A DNA stretch of 64,000 bases from Trochalopteron elliotii (GCA_024734555.1 JANPWX010000651.1:1032407-1096406), one strand, 5' to 3'; positions 1 through 14,235 are shown, numbered from the stretch's first letter. Program-made: numbers and translations. The notes: generated by a model not told the origin, from the sequence alone.

Positions 1-3000
1 ATCTGTATAACTCCTGAATCCTTCTCACAGTCCTTCAGTGTGTTTCATTGTATCTCAGAGTATTTTATCCTGTGCTATGTGTTGGGGGAACGTCTCACCA
101 GCTGGATGGAGGGGATATGTTTTGTGCAGGCACAAATAATCTCCACCATTTCAGCTCTCCTGACTCATGACTTTGTGTCTTGTCCTCCTGTAACAATAGA
201 AGGAAGTTAAAAGTGACCAGATGGAAACTGGCTCTTTCACACCTTTGGAGAAAAGGCCACCACTGTGGACATTCATAATACAGAGCTGGCTGCAAAACCC
301 TTCTTTAGATCTTGACTCAATTTCAGAGGATCACATTGTCTAAGGGGAAACTATCCATTTGTATGAGCTGCTTCAGGAAAAGCACCAAAAAAGCTGGAAA
401 GCAGATACATCTTCTGGCAATGCCTTATGTTTTCTAGTAAAGATATGAAGAGTTCAGTGACCCTTTTAGCAGTAACACATTTCCACAGAAAAGAAATAGC
501 TTGAATATATTGCAGATTTTTATCCCAACTAAGGTATTTCAGCACAGCAAATGGATCAGAATCAGGAAAGAAACCAGATTACTGATAACAAGTATATTTT
601 ATGCGTTTAGTCTGTATTTCTTTTAATATGTGTTTTTAGAGCAGGTCTAATCAGTTGTCTTTGAACTGAGATTTTTCACACTGTGCAACTTTTATCAAAC
701 TCTCACCTTTCCTGTTATCCCTAACTATCTTCTATAATTCACACCACAGAGATGCAGATGAAGAGATGTGTTCTTGGTGGTGGAGGAAGGGAAAAAAGCT
801 TCAAAGACCGAATCTAGTACAAATTCAGTCAGGGAAAAGTAACTTATTAATGAACTGTCTTTGTAAGAGTCAGATTTTTGTGTTGAGGTTGAAAAGTCTG
901 CAGTATTGCGCTTCTAGTTCTGAGCTTGTATCAGTAGAGAGAAGTGGTGAATCTGTGTTTTAGAGCAGAGGACCTGAAAAATGCAGCGTTTCTATGTTTT
1001 AAGTAGTTTTTATAGGTCAGGCTTTTGTTAATGCCATTAGGTTTTCTAATCTCATTTCAGCCAAGCATTTATTTTGCAAAGTGTAGTAATGCCAGAGGAT
1101 TAGCCAAACTGGAGTTAGCATTGCAACCTACAGGCATTAACTTCTTCAGTGCCAAAGGCAGCAGCAGGAGCAGGAGAAATGCCAGTGTGTGCCTGCTGTG
1201 AGCTCATGAGATGCAGTAGTCTGTGCAGAACTCTGTGGTTGTTCACAAATGCCAGTGTGCTACTCCGCAGAGAACATTAAAGTTAAATCTGGAAAGAAAT
1301 GTCTTTCTGCTTATTTCTGACTCTTAGCTAGTTGATTTATTTGTTACAGATCATTTTTTTTCTATTCCCAGATGGCTTCTCAGCATTTGAATAAATCTTG
1401 TAATATAACTTTGCTTCAGAAATGAAAAAGGAAACTGTTTATTTCTCTCTACCCAGCCCCACTGGATGTCCACAGAGGAGACTTTTAAAGAAACTGGGCA
1501 CATGCTTTAAGTTTTCAAGTAGCTCAAATAGTAATTGTGCCGTGGGTTATTGTTAGAGTTACAATGACAGAGGCTAATTAAAAAGAATGCTGTAGCCTTT
1601 TAGGAAGAAAAACAAGTTTAATTGGTAACATCCCACATGTGTTCTGCCAGAGTCTTCCTCTCATCTTTTCCTAACTGGTTTTGATTAATGTAATTGTAAC
1701 TATAATTTCTCTGTGTAACTTGTCTTCTAAGATTCTTTCTGCCAAATCGCATTATCGTTCTCTGCTTGATGGAACTGTTTACAAGTGTCATTTTCAGAAT
1801 ACTGTTGTGGGAAGGCACTGTATTCTTGCTGCTACTTAGTGTTCTTTCTCACTAGCAAGCAAATAACCCAAAATTTAAGAAATGTAAAGGAAAGAGAAAA
1901 AAAAAAGCGTGTCTTTTCTGTGCATCCTGAAGTGTTTACTCTGTATTTGAGGCAGCTATTTACAGAGTAACTGTAGGCACTCTACTTTTGCTTTGACATA
2001 ACCCATAGATCACCAGTTTAAAGCAAAACCTTATAACTGAGTTGCAAGGTGGATGCAGACACAGGTTGAGAGTTTACCTCCATTTTTCAACTCCCTCCCA
2101 TTAGCTGCCTTTGTTCTGATCCTGCAAACCACACCGATCTGTTCCAGGAGCCAAGTTCCTCTGGTCCATCCTTCTTTCTGTCACCTATTTCCTGGGGGTT
2201 ATCTTAGATGTGGCTATCTAGTGCTTAGAAAAACTATCTGTCTAAAAGGAGATTTTTGCAGCGCAGAGTATAGCTATGAAAATGTGATGGTACCTGATAC
2301 TATTTCTAGGGAGACAAGGAAACAAAACACTAATGGTACTTCAGTGTATTTTGTTTTGATTTCTAGACTTAGAAAGGTCTTATCTGTGCTCTAAAAGCAG
2401 CAGCTCTCCCACTTATAATTGGTGGACTGTGGTTAAAATACAGTTTTTATTTAGTTGTAATCCACCATAACAACATCTTCACCTCAGCTGGATGAACTTG
2501 CTTTTGGGGAAACAAATGACCTTGGTTCAGTGACTTCATGTGTTGTAGATGTGGTCTTCTTACATAAGGAATAATATCCAAATTTATTCCCCCAGCAGCT
2601 TGTGACGGATGTCTGTGTTAATGGTATGCAACTTGCTGGGATTTTGAAAGAAAATCAAGTTTCTCTTTTTCTTTGACTTCCAAAACTCCCATCAAAGTTT
2701 AGGTGGGACATAGATGGAGATCTGGGTTGTGCTAAGCTGGAATTTAGGTCTTGCAGTTCTAGTCCACCAAACAGGTCAGCATGAGACTGACTTTCCAGGT
2801 ATCCAATGGATAGAGGGTACAATTTCTTGGCACATCAGCTGCACAGTTCTCAACTCAGTAAGGCCTCTCCCTGTGTCTTGGCCATGCTGGTGACCTTCTA
2901 TGCAGTTTCTGCCACATGATATCCTGATAAATTCAATGGGATTTAGTGTATAGCAGGTTTCTGTAGGCCTGGACCTTATGAGAGGATTTAGGAGAGAAGC

Positions 3001-6000
3001 TAAAACAGCTGATGGAGGTGGTGTGTTTACTAACAGAGAAACCGTGCCATGCAGGGGAGGTCAGCCAGGCAAAAATAGTGCCCATATGAGTTTGATTGCT
3101 GCATGCTGAGGGAGCTCCAAGAGGTCTTTAGGCAGTGTGGTTCTTTCTGGAGCTGCCACAAAGGCCAGAGCATCAGTCTGCTGTGGTTTTTCTCCACAGC
3201 TGGTTACATTTTGTGGAACATCCAGATAGGGCCAAAGGTTGCCCTTGTGCCTTGTTTTTTAAGGTATGCCATTAACTTAGAAGGGGTTCCTGGTGATTTT
3301 TCTTATTCTTGAGTGTCCAGCAAGAGCTGGGCTCCAAGACTCTGAATGTTGGTCCTGAAGTCTACTGGATGAAGTGTGTATCTCTGCATGTCCTGAGGCA
3401 ACCAACCTTTTGTTTTGAAGCCTTCCTCAGCGGAGGGAAGGTCTGTGTTCCAGTAATCAATGCCCTCAGAGCTACAAATGAGTCCCTTGTGTAATCAACA
3501 GATGGGTGCAGAGCAGGCCTTGATTCAGCCTCTGAAAAGAAGTAATAAACCTATAAAAAGATTTAAAAATCCTCAAAGTCCCAGCCATTTTGACAGCAGC
3601 TTTTCCTGGCAGAGTCATAGTCAACATATCTCTGTCTTACCTCTGTGGGCAGTTAGCGAGGTAACATTAGTCCTTTCTTAACCTGAGTTCACAACTTAAC
3701 TGAGCCTAAACCTCAGGGATGAGGAGAAAAGGAATCACAAATGCAAATATTTTCTGTTTTATGAATACTACTAAAGATTACTGGGAACATATTCTTGCCT
3801 TCATATATGGAGATACTATTTATATTCAGTTTTGGGCTGTAAGGCTGTTGCATAACTCCCCAAGTTCCAACTGGACCCCACTAGCTGGGAATTTTACTTG
3901 TTTTATCTTCTGTGTTGGTTTTAATTTTCTTCTGTATGGCTTAGAGCAGTTTGAGGAGAGTGTTAGAAAATTTGTGGCAAGTGAGCTCTATTCCCAGCAG
4001 CATGGTGGGGGTGTGTGCACATACAGGCTCTACTCAGCACTCCCATTTCTGCCTTTAAAACTTCCCTTTATGACTTAAGTCAGAGTCTGGAGAGGAGCAA
4101 GGTGGAATAGTAGGAATAGTTTTCACCATGATATACTGGGACAGTTGCCTTGCTCTCTTGAGGTCATTGCTTGAGTGCTGAAGTAGAAGTCTATGCACAG
4201 ATGGCTCAGCATATGCAGGAGAGTGGTGTAGTTCCTTGCTTGATAAATGTTTCTGTGAAGAAAGAGGCACTGCCACATGGTTTTGTTCCTATGCATCCAG
4301 GTTTTTATTATTCCTGTTCCCCTATCATCCAGTATCATCTGGGACCTTACTGAGAGACTTTTCATGTATTTCAGCACTGCTTGGAACAATAGAGATCAGG
4401 CAATGAGAAAGTTTCCACTGTAGGTTCCTTCTCAGCTCACTGGGGATGTTGTTAGCTTCTCCTCCCCATGTCTCTAAAAACAGAGAGCCAAAAACAACAC
4501 TGAGTCACTCTGAGCTTGCTCTTCCCCAAAGCACAAGCAATGTTCCCCACCCCACCCACATCCAGGGATGTACTGCTGCACAGAGCTCTGGGAAGGGGTG
4601 CAGGCTGTTTGCTGAGCCCATTTCTGATGATCCTTGCGTATGGGGTTTTCTTTAGCTCCATTTTGCATGGCTCTTTTCAGCTGTGGCACAGCATCTATGC
4701 AGGTGCTCCATCCTGCATTGCAGAAGGAAGGAATTGAAAGTGATGGGGTTGTAAAGAGTTGGTGTTCAAACTGATTTGGCTCATGTTAGCCTGGATTGAG
4801 GAGTCCTTGTATGAGCAGCCTGGCTGGCTGTGTGTTGTGAGCAGCTGTGGTGCATTCAGGGCCGTGTTACATGTTCAGAAGGATGTTTCTGGAGTGCTTC
4901 ACTGAGCACAACTGGGCCTTTTGCTGACTGGGTGCCTTCCCTTAGATGTACACGTAGAGAAGATTTGAAAGAAAACTTCATGTCACTGAAAGCCAAAGTT
5001 GCTGCCCACAGAAGTCTGAATGTTTTGTGGACTTTTTTCTTTCGCTCAGAATATTTACAGACTGGATTACAGGGACATGGTGCTAAAGTTGCACTGTCCA
5101 ATTCATGGACATGGAATAGAGATGGGCTTGGAATGGGCCAAGGAGAAGGAGCAGACAGGGAACAGCTTGGCCAAGGCACCTCACCAGGGGATATTTACTG
5201 CTGAGGACAGCTGGGCCTGTGCCTATCCCCATGTATTCAGAGGGTACTTCAGCTGCCCCCAGCCCCATGGAAGTCCTGCAGCTCCTACCAAGTGGGTGTT
5301 TTACTTTGATTCAGTATTCAGTGGCACATGATTTATGAGCTGTGCTCTCTGATTTATGATCTGTATGGCTGGCAAAGAAAGCAGGATCAGGCACTTGGCT
5401 ATTGTGCAAACAGGGATGACACATAATATCCAAGAACACAGGAAAGATAAAATTACACAGATTGTTGAAATATTCTCCTCAACTGTGTTGCTCATGTGGA
5501 TGAGTAAAATTAGAATAAGGGTTGTTACGATTTGTGTGCAAGTTGGCTTTTTTAACTTCACTTTCCTCCTTCATTGCCTAGATCAGCCCAGCCAGCATGC
5601 TGAACTCTTTAGTGTAATGTGCAATCCTGAAATTGGACATCAAAAATTTGGGTGTAAAACCATTCCTTGGGTTTCTACCAACTAATGGAATTGTTTTGTA
5701 ATTTCTCTTCCCAAGCTCCAAATAAAATTTGCTTTCCTGACACACTACAAAACTTGGGCTTCTGACTTGCTGGACAGTTTATTACTTTATTAACATTTTC
5801 CTGAATATTTGTTTGAAGAATGGCCTTTTTCATTGAGTACTTGTTAAACCTCAGCAGTGGAGATTCAGCCATGAATTACGTGAGAGGAACTAAGCTGGGG
5901 AGGGAAGAATTACAGACTTGGGGTGTGTGCTGTCCTGTGACAACAGTATGATTCAAAGTGATTTCACTGAAACCTGTGGTGTAATTGAGAGTAGAATCCA

Positions 6001-7704
6001 ATCTCTTTAATTTCATCGAAGTAAATACCAAGTGATTATAATCAATATAATCCTGGACTGAGTTCAATCATATTTGATCAGTGTTTTTGCTGCTGAGCAG
6101 TGTGGCAATCACTGTTCTTTGTTTAACCTTTTGTTTGAATAAGAAGTTCATCTTTATTTCTAAGTAAGGATTTCTGCTGAAGCACAGCACATTTTAGTTT
6201 TTTTAACGCAATTGCTCTGCTGTGAAAGTGAAATCCTTTCCTTTAAATACCAGAGTGTGCATGTGTGTGTGAGGAGGAAGGTCAGCACTGAAGAATGCCT
6301 TACAGAGCTGAAGGCAGGGAGACACAAACACACAGAGTGGTAAGAAAGATCTTGAGGAATTAATGAATTTGGGGGAATGTCAGAAGAGGTAGTAAATCCT
6401 AAAGTCCAAAGAAAGGTCTGAGATATTCACACCTAGATTTTTCAAATGATCCAGCTCACTTCACATTTAAGAAAGGCAAAATACCTAAGTATCCTTGAGG
6501 TTGTGGGCAGACCTGACACAATGCTCTCTAGGTTATAGGTGGAGATGGAAACCATAATGGGAACAGGACCAGAATGTTCTTGCAATGAGAGAGACATGAC
6601 ATGCCTGAAGTTGAGACTAAAGGAGGAGACCTGAGGCTGAGAGCACTAATGGTTGTTCTCACAAAGCTCCCCTCCTGTTATCTGCTATCTGGGCCTGATC
6701 CTCTAAGTGCCTTATGCCCTCCCTCAGACAGCCCTGTGGATTTCTAGGGCTGTAGCACAGGGAAAACAAATATTCGGAGCATGAAACTTTTACCTTGCCT
6801 TGCCTGTTGTCATTGCAATTACTCCCACGTCTGGCTTCCTATCCCAAGATCACACAAACAATCCCTGTGGGACTACCCTCAAATTTCTCCCAGTGCCAGA
6901 GATTCTTGCTGACTGACAGACCCACCCTTCACTTTCTTTCCCACCACACAGGCAGAACAAAAACAGTGAAAGTGAAGACAGTAGAATACAGTCTGCCCTT
7001 AATGGTAAAGGCAAAAATCCATTTACTACTACGTGCTAATACTGGTGTCACCAAGATGTGTGACATGGCCTGAATAAAACAGCAGAAATGGACACAAATT
7101 GGAATGAATAGCCTTTTTGATGTAAACAACATTTCTATGGGAAGGATGCTTTGCAATTGCATGCAAAGAAGTAGTAGAGAGGGTAATTCTGTGGCCTCTT
7201 ATCACAGTGACGCTGTTAAAGAGGGCAGTGGGCAGATGTTGAGTAGCAGGAGGACTGGGGCAGACTTGGGAAATGAGGTGAGTCCTGGCCCCTGTGAGAT
7301 ACCAACATAGCAGGAACTTGCTGCTGCTACCTAGTATAGAGAGGTGAGTGGCTGATAGTAATGTACTGCCTCCATGAAACATTGAAACTTCAGTGCTCAA
7401 AGGCTGCCCCGCCAGCATGGCTGTGTTGTCTGTCATCATCCTCACCCTCTAATTTTGGAAAGAAGGCTGAATTTTTTCATGGCGCCCATGAAAGGTCACT
7501 GACCTGAGGTTTTAGTCTCTGCTGTGTCATTGACTGGCATTTGGCTGGTAACATTCATTCTATTAAAGGCATAGTTAAGAAAAGTGTAGTGAAAGTGGAT
7601 TAAATATTTTAAGACAGCAGTTCAAAATTTTCCATTTGCTATTCAGCAGATGACTAAGTATTGAATAAAATAAAAGGTGTGAAAATACCCACATTGCTTA
7701 AAAG
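1..7704. other. Single-copy noncoding sequence, no gene recognised
   Basis: This stretch is AT-rich and non-repetitive by eye. Open frames on both strands are short (up to about 138 codons), overlap one another on opposite strands and match no protein family I know. There are no CpG clusters and no recognisable transposon ends. A short TG-rich run lies near 6255-6272. An octamer-like word (ATGCAAAT) lies near 3740. It may be intron or intergenic DNA; nothing in the sequence decides which. Confidence 0.6.
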
Positions 7705-7754
7705 TTCTTTTTTTTCTTTTTTTCTTTTTTCTTTTTTTCTTTTTTTTTTTTTTT
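7705..7754. repeat. Pure pyrimidine tract, T-rich with single C
   Basis: Fifty consecutive pyrimidines, mostly runs of 6-9 T separated by single C, ending in an unbroken T run before GTGGAC. It could be a decayed poly(T), meaning the reverse complement of a poly(A) tail, or a simple expansion. No retrocopy body is recognisable on its right side. Confidence 0.9.
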
Positions 7755-10700
7755 GTGGACTTTACCCCCACTCACTATTTCTCTCTTGGCAGATGAAACC
7801 TGAAGGTTTTACCCCTGGTTTAAAAAACCTTAAACCCTAAACTTGGAGGGATTGTCCTGCGTTTCTGGAACATGAAAGATAATTAACTCTTCAGGAACTA
7901 GCATTTCTCTCCCACGGACTTCCAATCCCTTGGGTGTATTGAGAGCAGCATATATTATAACTAAGTTTTGTGGTGACAGTATTTTACACTAGAGCAATTA
8001 CCTTGCCAGAGGCAAAGGATATTCTGGGAAATCAGCCAGGAGAAAGTCAAAGTAAGCAGGACAAGTGGTATAAACTTAAGAGAAGGACGGGATGCTTGGA
8101 TGTGGAAACAGTTGACCTGGGATTGTGTTCAAATTTTGTGACAGCCTCAGAAAAGGAAGATTTGAGTGAAGGCATATATAAATGTTAGGGCTCTGTATCA
8201 ATCTATCCTGTAACTTTAAGAAGCTTGAGGGGACAAAAAAAGATGTTGCTTTTGAGCCATAAAGGCAGTTGGATCAATGCTGGTACACAGACCATCAATG
8301 TCCAAGTAAGAAGAATCTGGCTCTCTTTGACACTGCTCACATGACAGAGCAAGCCAAAGTGCTATAAAGAAATGAGGAGGGAACATTCCAAAGCAGCCAC
8401 AATTTCCAATTTGCTTGTCAGTGTTCCTTTATTTCTGCTTTCTGTGCTAGAATAGAATGGAAGAGACAGAAGTTCTGTCTCTGGCCAAGTGTCCTATCTT
8501 CACTGAATTTTATTACATTTTTTCACACATGGACAGGAGATCCAGATCCAGCATGGATGAGATTATCTTCAAGCATGTAAGTGCATCAATTATCAAGTTG
8601 AGTACAAAACAAAAGGTTGGAAAAGAAACAGATTTAATTGTTTTAGTGTGTATAACTGTGGATGTTGGAAGGACCATGCACCTCTTCTAAACAGAGTGCC
8701 AGAAGATAAATTTGCTCACAGAGAAAACCAGGCATATGGAGAGAAGGTTGGTCTGCAAAGTCCACTGTTGGAGAAAGCAGCTGGAGGAGATATTTCAAGG
8801 AATAGAAAAGAGAACAAATTAATGGAATCTGTATATTCCAGGCATAACATTCCCAAAGAGGGAAAAAAATGCTTTTAAATGAAAAAAAAAAAGAAAAACA
8901 AAGGTATTTGGTGAAATAGGGCCTTATGTGTTTCTTCAAAACCACCAATCACCTTCAGCTCCAGTTACTTCTCATGCCAAATATGTTGAGGTAATGGCAT
9001 TGTGCTGTTTGAGAGTTCTCTCCTTGAAGATCTGTGTGCTGCTGAGGCTTCATGTCTGCTCATGTCCAGTGGTTGTTGGTTGTTATGGCCCTTTTGCACA
9101 GACCCCAGGATGGGGCTGGAACATTCTGCAGCCCAGGGAACCATCCCCTGATAAAGCAGTTCCCAGATCAGACAAGGGGTTTGCCTACATGTCAAGTTTG
9201 TGCCCTTAGCACTTCACACAGTCTGGCCTCTTGCCTCTGCATCCAATGGGTTTAATTCTTCTAAAGTGTAAATGTCAAGTCCACTTTCCCACATACTGTA
9301 AAAGGATTTATGTTCCTTCATCATTTTCCCTTCCAGCCTTTCCCTTCCATCATGGCATGCCCTGAAGCAGTCCCCATTTAATGGTCACAACTCCACTCTC
9401 ACCAAAGCCACAAGGAAAGTCAGTGCTGGCTCCTGCCTCACCAGCTCTGTGGGGTGTTTTGGGGAATATGCTGGAATCTGTACCTGCAAAACTGCAGAGT
9501 GATCTCTGTCTGCTGTTATTCAGCTTCTTTTTAATTGCTGCCACTGGTGCCAGACCCTGAAAGCACAGCCAGTGCCCAGGGCTGGATTGTCAAAGGTTGC
9601 AGCTGCCTCTGTGGTTGCTGCTGCTCAAATGTAGTCACCTTTCACACTGGTGAAAGGTGTTTCTTTTTTGATGTGTCCTGGGCTAATGAAGTGAGCACAC
9701 TGACTGCACAGGGATTTGAGAGCTGAAGAAACTGAGGTGTTGCTTTCTTTCTCTGCCCCATTTGCTCTGCATGAACAGTGGGATGCATGAAAAGTGTAAA
9801 ATCTTTCCACAAGGAGGCTTCATCCCTGTGACTTATTCAAACAAGCAAGGTGCAAATGAGATTTAAAGGAAGAGGAAAGAAATCACAGCTGTGTTACTCC
9901 CCATATTCTCTTATCCTTAAGAAATGTGTTTCTCCTGCTCTTTAGTCTGAGTTGATTTTAAAGTTAAATCTCAATTTGCTGTGGAATAAACTTCATTATA
10001 TTTTTCTGCTTAAAAAGAAGGGATGGTTGCAAAGGACAGTTTTATGAACAATCTGTTCTAAAGGTAACACAAGTGGATGAAATTAACTTCCCTGTGTTTG
10101 AAGTGGATGTATGAAACTGTGAAGTGTAAAGGTTGCACTACAGTGGGAGTATTGTCTATTCTTTAAAAGTGTTAAAGTAAAAGGAGGGCTGTCTGCTCAT
10201 CCATACTGTGCAACTTATCTGAGTGTTAATAAATTTGAATTACTATAAACTGGAACATTGGTTTCAGCTGCTGAGTAGATTCTTTCCCAATCCATGTCTT
10301 CCAGCCTTGCTATGCAGCTGACTTCTAATGTGAATTAACAATCTCTGCTTTTGGTGGTGAGGACAGATACAGGACACATTTCTAACATTCCTGATATTTC
10401 CCTTGCTTCTGACTCTGCTTGTTTATTCTTCAGAGGACAGGTCTCTCCACTCAACAGTTGTCTATTATACGTAGTGCATTCCAATGTAAGGAGAATGTTT
10501 AAGCATTCAAGATGTTTTTGTAGATGTTCATGTCAGTTTTTTTGTATGCCTCTGACAAGGCGGATTAATTTTTCCCCACTTGTTTTTCATTTTTTGCTTA
10601 TAGTGGCTGATTGTGCATGTGGAAGTATTTTGGGATGCATGAAGGGAAATATGATATCCTTTTTATTGAATAGGAAGGAAAAAAAGCCACGAGACCTAAT

Positions 10701-11474
10701 CTGGATTAAAAAAAGGGAAAACACTAGAATTACATCCTCTGCCTGTGACACATAAAGAGTTTCTCTTTGTTTTGATCCACATTACATCTTTGCTTGGTAA
10801 CAGGAAGTAGGTCATCAAAACAATAGCAAATGCAACTGGGACACTTCAGAATTTTCTAAATCCTTTTCAGCTGGGCAAAGCATATACGTCACTGATGATA
10901 CCAGATCATCTGATTTCTCCTGGGAATACATAATGATTGTGCTCCTTTTATTTCATCTGTTAGTCAGCTTTGATACGTTGACTACAAAGGGCTCTTCAGG
11001 ACACCATGATAGAAATGAAGTTGTGTTTGGGAGCCCACTGTTCTTAGTGAGTTCTTAAGGATAATGTGTTTGTCCAACCCGCTGATTCCTTAGACTCTGA
11101 GAGGCAGTTTGAGTCTCTCAGCATAGACACAAGGCTGGTAGGAAAAAGCCTGAAAGCCTTCCACCCTACCATGTGAAGACAACTGGAGCAGTGGAAGGAT
11201 AACTCTTTTCAGGAGTATTTTAAATTTGAACTTAAAATTACTTCAGGATTTTCTCTCCTTGTTGCACATTTACTATAACTGTCCATGCTAGAAAATCTTT
11301 GCCTACAACCTCCCATATATTGTTTTTAAACATATTTTTCTGAAGTAATTTGACTTAGGATCTTTGTGTCAGGCCTCATTCTCCTGCTAGGAACCTTTGG
11401 TAGATTCCAGCTCTGCTGAGCAGAGAGATGTCAATTTCTGGTCTTTCTACTTGTGTCAGAGAAAAACAGCTTTG
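7755..11474. other. Single-copy noncoding sequence, no gene recognised
   Basis: Unique AT-rich DNA. The longest open frame (10351-10755 +, 134 codons) resembles no known family and is Cys-rich by chance composition. Short A runs occur near 8881-8892. No repeat family or RNA gene was recognised. Confidence 0.55.
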
Positions 11475-11501
11475 AGAAAGAAAGAAAGAAAGAGAGAGAG
11501 G
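11475..11501 (+). repeat. (GAAA)n-(GA)n compound microsatellite
   Basis: About four GAAA units pass directly into GA units, giving a short purine-only tract in otherwise unique sequence. Confidence 0.85.
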
Positions 11502-13040
11502 CAAGGAATCTCCGAAAAGGTGTCAGAGAAGCCACATGAGATCTTGTGAGTGATACCAGAGAAGCTATGTGTCATAAATGATTAAGTGACACCAAGTGAT
11601 CTGCCATCAGGATGCAATGTCACAGAAAGCTGTGCATGACTTATTCCAGAGGTCATAGAAGTGCCTGCCAAACTCTTGAAAATGTCTGACTTCTTGGAGA
11701 GCCTGAGCTTAGATTTCTGTTGCCTTCTGAAAATATTGCCTCTCTGTATAGATTTTTTGTGAGGCTGAATTTTGGGTAAGGCAATGGAAGGTAGAGACTG
11801 AAAGACAATCTAAGTTGATTAGTTTTAGAGTTTTTTGTGTGTTTTATTGTGGCTTGGACAGATTTCTGTATAATATGAATACTGCTTAGGATATTTTTGT
11901 TTTGCTTTTTTTTAACCTCTAGTTGCTAGTTCATAGGTCCTTGGAGAGCTACTTAACAAGCTGGAAAAAACCCATCAAAATGAAACAAAAAAAAAGTGGA
12001 AAAGTTTCACACATCCTTGATGTATAATGGAGTAATATTTCAGTTGCAATACAAATGATTTATTTACCATGGAGTCATTCTGTACTGATAATAAAAGCAC
12101 ATTTCCTCTTGGAACAACCAGTTACTGTTTTCAGATCAAACCCATTCATTCATGGAGTTTTTCTTCTTCCCGTCTCTCATGTGTGAGCATCACTAGGTGC
12201 CAAATGCAATCAATATGAATTCTGCTTTTGATCACACTGGTATCAGCCTCACCCAGAGGACAACTTGGCTTTTAGACCTTGTGTCACATTTTAAGAAAAA
12301 TAATATTGACTCATGTTATTTCAAAATCACTGTTTATAGCCAGCTGATTTTAAATCAAAACAGCCAGGCACGTTTTCATTTTACACTCCTTGTTAAATAA
12401 GCTGTGGAAAAGGTTTCTTCTTGAGAACTGCCTTCCCCCTCCAAGATTATTACATTTCACGTGTTCTAGTTCATCCCAAGATTGTGCTATTGTTCTCTTC
12501 AAAGTTTCCTGGGCCATTAATCTCTCTCTTTTGTTTCCATTTGGCCTCAGGATAGGTCAGCTGGAAATTGCATTGCTGGAGAATATTCTGGTCTTGAGAA
12601 CACAAAGAAAAAGGAGCAAGGAGAGCCTCCAAATACTGTTGATTCTTCATTGAGCGTGTACAACTAAGCAAGCTCATAAGGGCTGTGTTACTAAATCCTT
12701 TATCTCCTCAAAGCCAGCAGAATATACTGGGCACCAGGCACCATGTTCAACAACAGCTCCTATTCTCTAAGTGAGTCTTTTCACATCGTATTTCCATGCT
12801 GCTCTATTTTTTTTCTGCTGCCTTTAACTATCCACCAGGGCCCACTATATTGGACATGACAGTTCAAAATATATATTTAAGGGCTGGTGACACACAGCCA
12901 TGCTGAGGCCACAAAGGAGCAGTCATGGCAATTGAACCGTGCGAGCCACGGCGGTGCAGAGCATCCATCAGTCTTTCCATTGTGACTCCTCGCTCCCAGA
13001 GGATTTATAGGCACATTTTTGAGAGAACTCCAGTAACTAA
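11502..13040. other. Single-copy noncoding sequence with one CpG-bearing patch
   Basis: Mostly AT-rich unique DNA. Around 12930-12960 there is a compact GC-rich stretch with several CpG dinucleotides, unusual for this part of the window, shortly upstream of the long A tract at 13104. No gene is recognised. The open frame starting at 12925 runs straight into the A tract as poly-lysine, which argues against coding. Confidence 0.5.
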
Positions 13041-13074
13041 AATAAAGATGTATTTGTCTCCACAGAAATGTTGC

Positions 13075-13090
13075 AGCCACATATGTGGCT
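13075..13090. repeat. 16-bp perfect palindrome with central CATATG
   Basis: The sequence AGCCACATATGTGGCT is its own reverse complement and contains the E-box-type core CATATG. It ends 13 bases before the long A tract. It could bind a bHLH dimer or be chance; no other evidence is visible. Confidence 0.85.
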
Positions 13091-13102
13091 ATTTGGAGAA
13101 AA

Positions 13103-13103
<1 letters not shown>

Positions 13104-13135
<32 letters not shown>
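13104..13135 (+). repeat. Poly(A) tract, 32 A
   Basis: Thirty-two uninterrupted A residues. An AATAAA lies at 13041-13046, 57 bases before the tract, which is farther than the usual 10-30 bases for a poly(A) signal. The tract may be the tail of a retrotransposed transcript or a simple mononucleotide expansion. No flanking direct repeat could be found by eye. Confidence 0.9.
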
Positions 13136-13140
<5 letters not shown>

Positions 13141-14235
13141 AACCCCATTGAACTCACACTGTAGGGGCTCTACAAATGGATTTTCAAAGTCTTGTCTTAA
13201 AGCACATGATTCTTACCTATTTTTATGTCTGTGTTTACTTTTCTGACTGCATGTGGAACAAATTACAGTGTTTCAAGCAAGGGCATGTGCTCCTTAGGAC
13301 AGGAAAGGTAAATTTGGCTACTTTGTGACTAAGTATGTCATACAGTCTTCCATTGTTCAGTTTTCTTTCTCAACATCTCCTAAGATCTTTGCTTCAAGAC
13401 ACAAGGTGGTGATTCTCTGGGGAAGAATTTGTGTTGGTCAGAGAGGCAGGAGTATGTTGTGAGATGAAGCCAGGCCAAGGAGTGCAGGTGATACAGGAGG
13501 GTGTCCTTAAGAAGGCAGCTGAGTAGCACCTTGCTGGGCTGGAGCCTATGCCAGCTCTTGCCCCCAAAGGTCTTCCTTGTCACTAGGGAAGCTATTTGAG
13601 CCCAGTTTTTGTGGATGGACACTGATAGTGTGCTCCTCACTTCATAGACTGGTCAGTTCAAGGCTCTGGCGTGGCAGTTACAGCCCCAAACTGAGGAGCT
13701 GTAATTTTTACACAGCAGTTTGAACACTCCATCCAGAAGAACTTTGGCTGGAAGTTGGGTGAGCTGTGCCCACATCCTGGGCTGGCTCAGGATGGATTAC
13801 CATGTTACAGCTGGGCTATGCCTGTGCTCATAAACCCCTTCCCTCAGCAGGGGCTGTGGTGTGTTTGCAGCTGGATTTCAGTTGCCAGAGAATGAGGGGG
13901 CCCTGTGAAAAGGACATCAACTGAGGACAAATGCTTTTACTTCCCTGTTCGCTGATGTGGTCTAAGGAGCAAAGACACATGATCTCTTCGAGTTCATGAA
14001 TGGAAGGAAAATCTGGCTAGAGGACATTCCCAAAATCTTGATTGCCCATAAGGTGCTGGGTTCCAGGCATTCCCTGCACACAGGCCTTCTGAGAAAAGGG
14101 TTCATGGGACCCATTTCTTCTGTTTATGTACCAGGTGACCAGGTTTGATTCACAGAAGGAACTTTGCCACATCGGCATAACAATGTTCTGATTTTTGGAG
14201 GAAAAAATCTCCCACTTATTTATGGGTGAGCATAA
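13136..14235. other. Single-copy noncoding sequence, nothing recognised
   Basis: Unique sequence of moderate GC without recognisable gene, RNA or transposon. Open frames are short and overlap on both strands. Confidence 0.5.

Noticed and set aside
12925..13164. 79-codon frame ending in poly-lysine
   Set aside because: Runs into the 32-A tract; composition artefact and no family match.
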